Assembly (NCBI GenBank): GCA_910574475.1
Contig: CAJTAT010000008.1
Coordinates: forward strand, 93,057 to 157,056
Reading direction: 5' to 3'
DNA from: Clostridia bacterium
Lineage (GTDB): Bacteria > Bacillota > Clostridia > Lachnospirales > Lachnospiraceae
Length of the DNA stretch: 64,000 nucleotides
In this document: positions 61,507 to 64,000 of the stretch, in pieces
Position numbering within the stretch: position 1 is the stretch's first letter
Layout: each line of letters opens with the position of its first letter
Position numbers and translations under genes: made by a program
Notes under the pieces: model-generated
The model's input: the letters and a program-made list of their open reading frames with translations, nothing else
Told to the model about the DNA's origin: nothing
The model's database searches: none

Positions 61507-61918
61507 AGTGGCACACCTCCATTTCTACCCGTATCTGCCGGACAGCCCTCATTTTATGATAGCTGATTTTTCTGACATTACAGCCATAGAGGGCGGCAAT
61601 CTCTTTGTTTTTGAAACCTAAGAAAAAGGACAGCAAGATAATTTCCCGTCTGTATGGGGTAAGTCGTTCTATGGCGTATCCTAACGGTTCGCTCTGCACT
61701 TCTACAAGCCATTCCCTCACTTGGAAACGGTAAAGCATACAAGGGTAGCGGTCTATGGTGCTGACCTCGGCTAAATCCTTTTCCAGTAGGGAAGAAAAGG
61801 ACACTTCATGCTCCATGCGGCGGCGGTTGGCGTGGTAATAGCTGATAGAAGCGTATTTCAAGACTTTCGTACAATATACATCAAACTGGCGTTGTAAGAT
61901 TTCTATGTTTTCATTCAT
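61499..61918 (-). CDS. Sigma-70-family protein of the element
   Basis: 139 aa from the ATG at 61918 (AGGAGGAAAAC upstream); the upstream extension to 62029 is not supported. Region-4 HTH: LTPYRREIILLSFFLGFKNK and EIAALYGCNVRKISYHKMRA. Region 2 is barely present. Forms a coupled pair with the HTH gene 61264. Likely regulates element excision or transfer. Confidence 0.85.
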   Translation of the reverse strand: MNENIEILQRQFDVYCTKVLKYASISYYHANRRRMEHEVSFSSLLEKDLAEVSTIDRYPCMLYRFQVREWLVEVQSEPLGYAIERLTPYRREIILLSFFLGFKNKEIAALYGCNVRKISYHKMRAVRQIRVEMEVCHYE

Positions 61919-62050
61919 TTTGGTTTTCCTCCTGTCTGTTCGTGTGATAGTTACGCAAAGCAGACAGGAGAGGTGGCGAACGGCAACGATATGTCTGCAA
62001 ACAACAAGAAGCGTCATTTGATATGGCATACCAAAAAACGCTTCTTTCTT

Positions 62051-62245
62051 TTACTCTACTGTGAAAATTTCTTCGATTGTCACATTAAACACTTTTGCGA
62101 TATTCCACGCTAACACCAAAGAGGGATTGTATCTGCCTTTTTCAAGGTTGCCTATCGTTTCCCGGCGCACGCCGACTAACTTGGCTAAATCCTCCTGTTT
62201 CATATCATATTTGGCTCTGTACTCCTTAATCCTGTTTTTTATCAT
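62051..62245 (-). CDS. XRE-family regulator
   Basis: 64 aa from the ATG at 62245 (ATGA overlap with the DUF3796 stop). RIKEYRAKYDMKQEDLAKLV and GVRRETIGNLEKGRYNPSL form the HTH, as in short CxxC-less Cro-type regulators. Probably regulates the adjacent DUF3796 gene and itself; such pairs are common. Confidence 0.88.
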   Translation of the reverse strand: MIKNRIKEYRAKYDMKQEDLAKLVGVRRETIGNLEKGRYNPSLVLAWNIAKVFNVTIEEIFTVE

Positions 62246-62595
62246 TCTTGCGCCCCTTTTCGCTCTTTCCATTCCTGTATCATTAAAACAACTGTAAACA
62301 TAAGAATAGCAGTAGCGAAACTTAATCCAAAAGCCATAGGAATAGCAGAAGAAATATCATAAAGTGTTGCACAAATAAACATGAATGGAACAAGGGAAAT
62401 CATTTCTGCAAAAAAGGCAAAAGTAGCAGATTTTCGAACATTTTGTTGAAATAGTTCATCTGGAATAACCCAAAAGTAACGAATGTAATAGGCAAAACCA
62501 AAAAACCCATACAATCCGGTATTTCCGGTTTTCCACCCTAATATAGCAATTAGAGAAAGTAATGATAAAAGTCCTAAATAATTTATCTTCTTCAT
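62242..62595 (-). CDS. DUF3796 membrane protein
   Basis: 117 aa from the ATG at 62595 (GGAGGATA upstream). Three to four hydrophobic segments (LGLLSLLSLIAILGWKTGN, ATFAFFAEMISLVPFMFIC, AILMFTVVLMIQEW). I recognise the DUF3796 pattern. Coupled to an XRE regulator, a frequent arrangement; function unknown. Confidence 0.78.
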   Translation of the reverse strand: MKKINYLGLLSLLSLIAILGWKTGNTGLYGFFGFAYYIRYFWVIPDELFQQNVRKSATFAFFAEMISLVPFMFICATLYDISSAIPMAFGLSFATAILMFTVVLMIQEWKERKGAQE

Positions 62596-62682
62596 AAAAT
62601 ATCCTCCGTTCTGAATGTGGTATATTTCTATCAATATGTTATAAATATACCACGAACAAGAGTGGAAGTCAATACTTTTGTC

Positions 62683-62769
62683 TTTCGGTTTCCGTAGTTC
62701 CTGAATTTCGATTATCGAAGTTCAAGAGTTTCGATTTCCGAAGTTCTGGACTTTCGGTTATCGAAGTGT
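62683..62769. repeat. Iterons beside repA
   Basis: Four direct repeats of 23 bp spacing, each TTTCGRTTWTCGAAGTTC-like (62683, 62706, 62729, 62752). The last lacks its tail. They lie about 85 bp beyond the repA stop on the minus strand and contain a small inverted repeat (TTCGA/TCGAA). Likely RepA binding sites for plasmid-like replication of the excised element. Confidence 0.7.
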
Positions 62770-62854
62770 ATAAGACTGATTATATCAATACAAGTATAAC
62801 AGACTTATCTATCAATCCTATCCTTTCCTTTCCCAAACCCTTTCCCTCCCACGC

Positions 62855-63232
62855 CTACCAGTCATAGAGGGAAGTATCGTCCATAAAATTCTTGACATAG
62901 ATAATATTCGGCTTTCCTAAGCCCTGCCGGACACACTCAATCAGTCCGATACCTTTCTCGCTGTCCAACTCTGCAAACAGCTTCACAATCTTTTCAGTGC
63001 CACATTTCAGCCGTTCCCTTGCGTCCTCCAGTGTGAAGTAGATAAACACACGCCCGTCTTTATCCGTCCAACCGTTCTTCATGGAAAGCTCCATGCGGTC
63101 TATCAGCATACCATACAACAGTTTTGCGTCTGTGGAGAGGGCTTCAAAGCGTTCATCAGAAAACAGCAGCTTCGGTATGCGGTAAAAGGCGTACTGCTCG
63201 GCGGCTCTGCCGTAGAAGTACGGAAAACTCAT
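62855..63232 (-). CDS. repA: RepA_N-type replication initiator, N-terminal domain only
   Basis: 125 aa from the ATG at 63232: FPYFYGRAAEQYAFYRIPKL, DAKLLYGMLIDRMELSMKNG and LIECVRQGLGKPNIIYVKNF are typical RepA_N N-domain segments. Homologues usually continue for another 100-150 residues. Here the frame stops at TAG after SLYDW, then stays open for about 22 codons to a TAA. It may be a short natural form or a truncation. Confidence 0.8.
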   Translation of the reverse strand: MSFPYFYGRAAEQYAFYRIPKLLFSDERFEALSTDAKLLYGMLIDRMELSMKNGWTDKDGRVFIYFTLEDARERLKCGTEKIVKLFAELDSEKGIGLIECVRQGLGKPNIIYVKNFMDDTSLYDW

Positions 63233-63376
63233 GCAATCAATCCTCCTTTCCCACCTCGAACAGCGCAAACGGCATAATCAAGGGGTAGGCATATCCTAAT
63301 ACCTTATGCGGTTTCCGGCTTCTTAAAATGCTATTGGAATAGGGCTTGTGAAGCGTAGAACGCCCCCAAAACGCCC

Positions 63377-63655
63377 TCATTTGTCTGTCCTCGGCAATCT
63401 CTGTTTTGCCCGTTCTTTCTGCTCCGCTGTGAGCGTAACAGTCTTTTCCTTTGACCGTAAGCTGATAAACCGCTTCGGCATGGAATAGGTCTTGCCGACT
63501 TCATCAGCCTTGACGCACTGATAGCACTGTGGGTTTTTCTCCACCAGTTTATCAAGTTTCCGTTTCCATACGGGGTCTGCGGTGTAGATACTGGCGGTGT
63601 CCTCGGCGGCGTTCAAAAGGATAATGGTTTCTTTCTCGTATCGGCTCAATCTCAT
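63377..63655 (-). CDS. Conserved small protein of conjugative elements
   Basis: 92 aa with AAAGGAG upstream: MRLSRYEKETIILLNAAEDT and DEVGKTYSMPKRFISLRSKE. The C-terminus is Lys/Arg-rich (TAEQKERAKQRLPRTDK). Such proteins of unknown role recur on Firmicute conjugative elements upstream of repA or sigma genes. 63233-63376 holds no gene. Confidence 0.7.
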   Translation of the reverse strand: MRLSRYEKETIILLNAAEDTASIYTADPVWKRKLDKLVEKNPQCYQCVKADEVGKTYSMPKRFISLRSKEKTVTLTAEQKERAKQRLPRTDK

Positions 63656-63665
63656 ATCTTCTCCT

Positions 63666-63706
63666 TTCCGGCAAGAGAAAAGACACTCCCTAAGAAGTGC
63701 CTTTCC
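63666..63706 (-). terminator. Leader-type hairpin upstream of the 63377-63655 gene
   Basis: AGGCACTTCTTAGGGAGTG hairpin with a following TTTTCTCTTGCC and AAAGGAG. The same TTTTCTT-TGCC...AGAAAGGAG ending is seen in the leader repeats at 56611 and 59347. Confidence 0.55.
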
Positions 63707-63712
63707 TGCTTG

Positions 63713-63898
63713 TCATGCCCTGTCCGGCGGCGGTAGTTCCACCTGTCCGACAAAGTTAAAATACACATCAATTTTCTGTTTTCTGTCTGTCCTGCCTCCT
63801 GTGGCTTCATGGACTACCACCTTTTCTATAAACTCATTCAGCATAGGGGTGGTAAGTTCCGTAAAATCCGTATATCGCCGCACAACATCTGAACCGCT
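63713..63898 (-). pseudogene. Serine-recombinase C-terminal fragment
   Basis: From DVVRRYTDFTELTTPMLNEF to IDVYFNFVGQVELPPPDRA, the DUF4368-type tail of large serine recombinases. Upstream of residue D the sequence switches to a palindrome and terminator, so the catalytic part is absent. It marks either a lost integrase of this element or a junction with another mobile sequence. Confidence 0.75.
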
Positions 63899-63900
63899 CC

Positions 63901-63915
63901 CTGTCAAGTTGACAG
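63901..63915. repeat. 15-bp palindrome at the recombinase break
   Basis: CTGTCAAGTTGACAG is perfect apart from its central G. It lies exactly where recombinase homology ends and could be the end of an inserted element. Confidence 0.55.
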
Positions 63916-63936
63916 TTAAAAAATAAAAATTTTTAC

Positions 63937-63962
63937 CTGCCAGTCGCAAAGAGGACTGGCAG
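63937..63962. terminator. Bidirectional hairpin terminator
   Basis: CTGCCAGTC (63937-63945) pairs with GACTGGCAG (63954-63962); plus-strand tail GTTTTTA, minus-strand tail rich in T (TTTTTATTTTTT). It ends a transcript entering from the right edge. Confidence 0.75.
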
Positions 63963-63967
63963 AGTTT

Positions 63968-64000
63968 TTATGCAGCATCTTTCAAATAGTTTCTATATTC
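63968..64000 (-). CDS. Partial reading frame entering from the right edge
   Basis: The last ten codons EYRNYLKDAA and a TAA, immediately before the terminator at 63937-63962, are consistent with the end of a gene outside the window. Too short to identify; an insertion-sequence transposase is possible given the adjacent recombinase break. Confidence 0.3.
   Translation of the reverse strand, partial: EYRNYLKDAA

Larger units (their letters stand above)
56395..63960. mobile_element. Mobilizable element with MobL, oriT, RepA and TnpW (right end not resolved)
   Basis: All genes are on the minus strand: tnpW, GNAT, mobL (split), oriT, DUF3847, alpha/beta hydrolase, GNAT, DUF1697, two HTH/sigma genes, XRE, DUF3796, iterons, repA, a small gene and a recombinase C-terminus. 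This is the set of a Tn4451-like mobilizable element. Left edge about 56370-56400 from the truncated host frame; the right edge is near or beyond 63960. No complete integrase is inside the window. Confidence 0.75.

Noticed and set aside
57780..63232. TAG in mobL and in repA considered as stop-codon recoding to Gln
   Set aside because: Many intact genes in the window end with TAG, and only isolated element genes show internal stops; mutation is simpler.

Overview
The window looks like chromosome of a spore-forming, low-GC gut Firmicute, most likely of the Lachnospiraceae (Blautia/Dorea/Mediterraneibacter-like). The evidence is the rimP-nusA-ylxR-ylxQ-infB-rbfA-nrnA-truB-ribF order, the nusB-xseA-xseB-ispA-dxs-tlyA-nadK-argR-recN-spoIVB-spo0A order, the cotJ operon and many anaerobe-type gene families. 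No rRNA, tRNA or CRISPR array was seen.

Layout. 1-8.7 kb: translation/transcription core operon on the minus strand. 8.8-16.3 kb: HflC/HflK, two convergent MATE exporters with a MarR repressor and its operators, a flavin split-barrel protein, and a sodium-pumping decarboxylase beta subunit with a tiny OadG-like partner. 16.5-23.2 kb: a surface cluster (DHHW protein, MBOAT O-acyltransferase, DUF4358 lipoprotein, CotH-kinase-like protein) and a LysA-like decarboxylase. 23.3-24.4 kb: spore-coat operon cotJA-cotJB-cotJC. 24.4-41.26 kb: a 16.86-kb integrated element. 41.26-56.0 kb: the end of cotJC, then an Rrf2 regulator, two coat-like proteins, glgA, spo0A, spoIVB, recN, argR, nadK, tlyA, dxs, ispA, xseBA, nusB and asp23. 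56.4-64 kb: a second, mobilizable element (TnpW, MobL relaxase, oriT, DUF3847, sigma factor, RepA with iterons, recombinase fragment) that truncates a short plus-strand gene.

Main discovery. The 16.86-kb element sits inside cotJC, the manganese-catalase-like coat gene. The first 61 codons (24217-24399) and the last 146 sense codons (41260-41697) are separated by the element. Joining the two GGTA cores (24400 and 41260) restores the frame exactly as ...LTDIG-TEELGHFEM.... The predicted circular junction is an 8-bp perfect inverted repeat around GGGT, as expected for a serine-integrase attP. A full-length serine recombinase lies at the left end and its last ~11 codons are host cotJC sequence. 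This is the architecture of the skin-type elements that are excised from sporulation genes in the mother cell. Whether this one is excised on schedule cannot be told from sequence.

The element carries decayed conjugative-element pieces (mazF-like, tnpV and sigma-factor genes), an AT-rich run of small membrane or unknown genes separated by related structured repeats, and a drug-export block: MATE, AraC-GNAT regulator, PadR, MATE and a broken Vat-type acetyltransferase. Many of its genes carry single nonsense or frameshift lesions. Two neighbouring, unrelated genes both contain the same ~78-bp hairpin repeat read in frame.

Limits: families were assigned by eye, without searches. Start codons were chosen from Shine-Dalgarno spacing and are noted where they matter.
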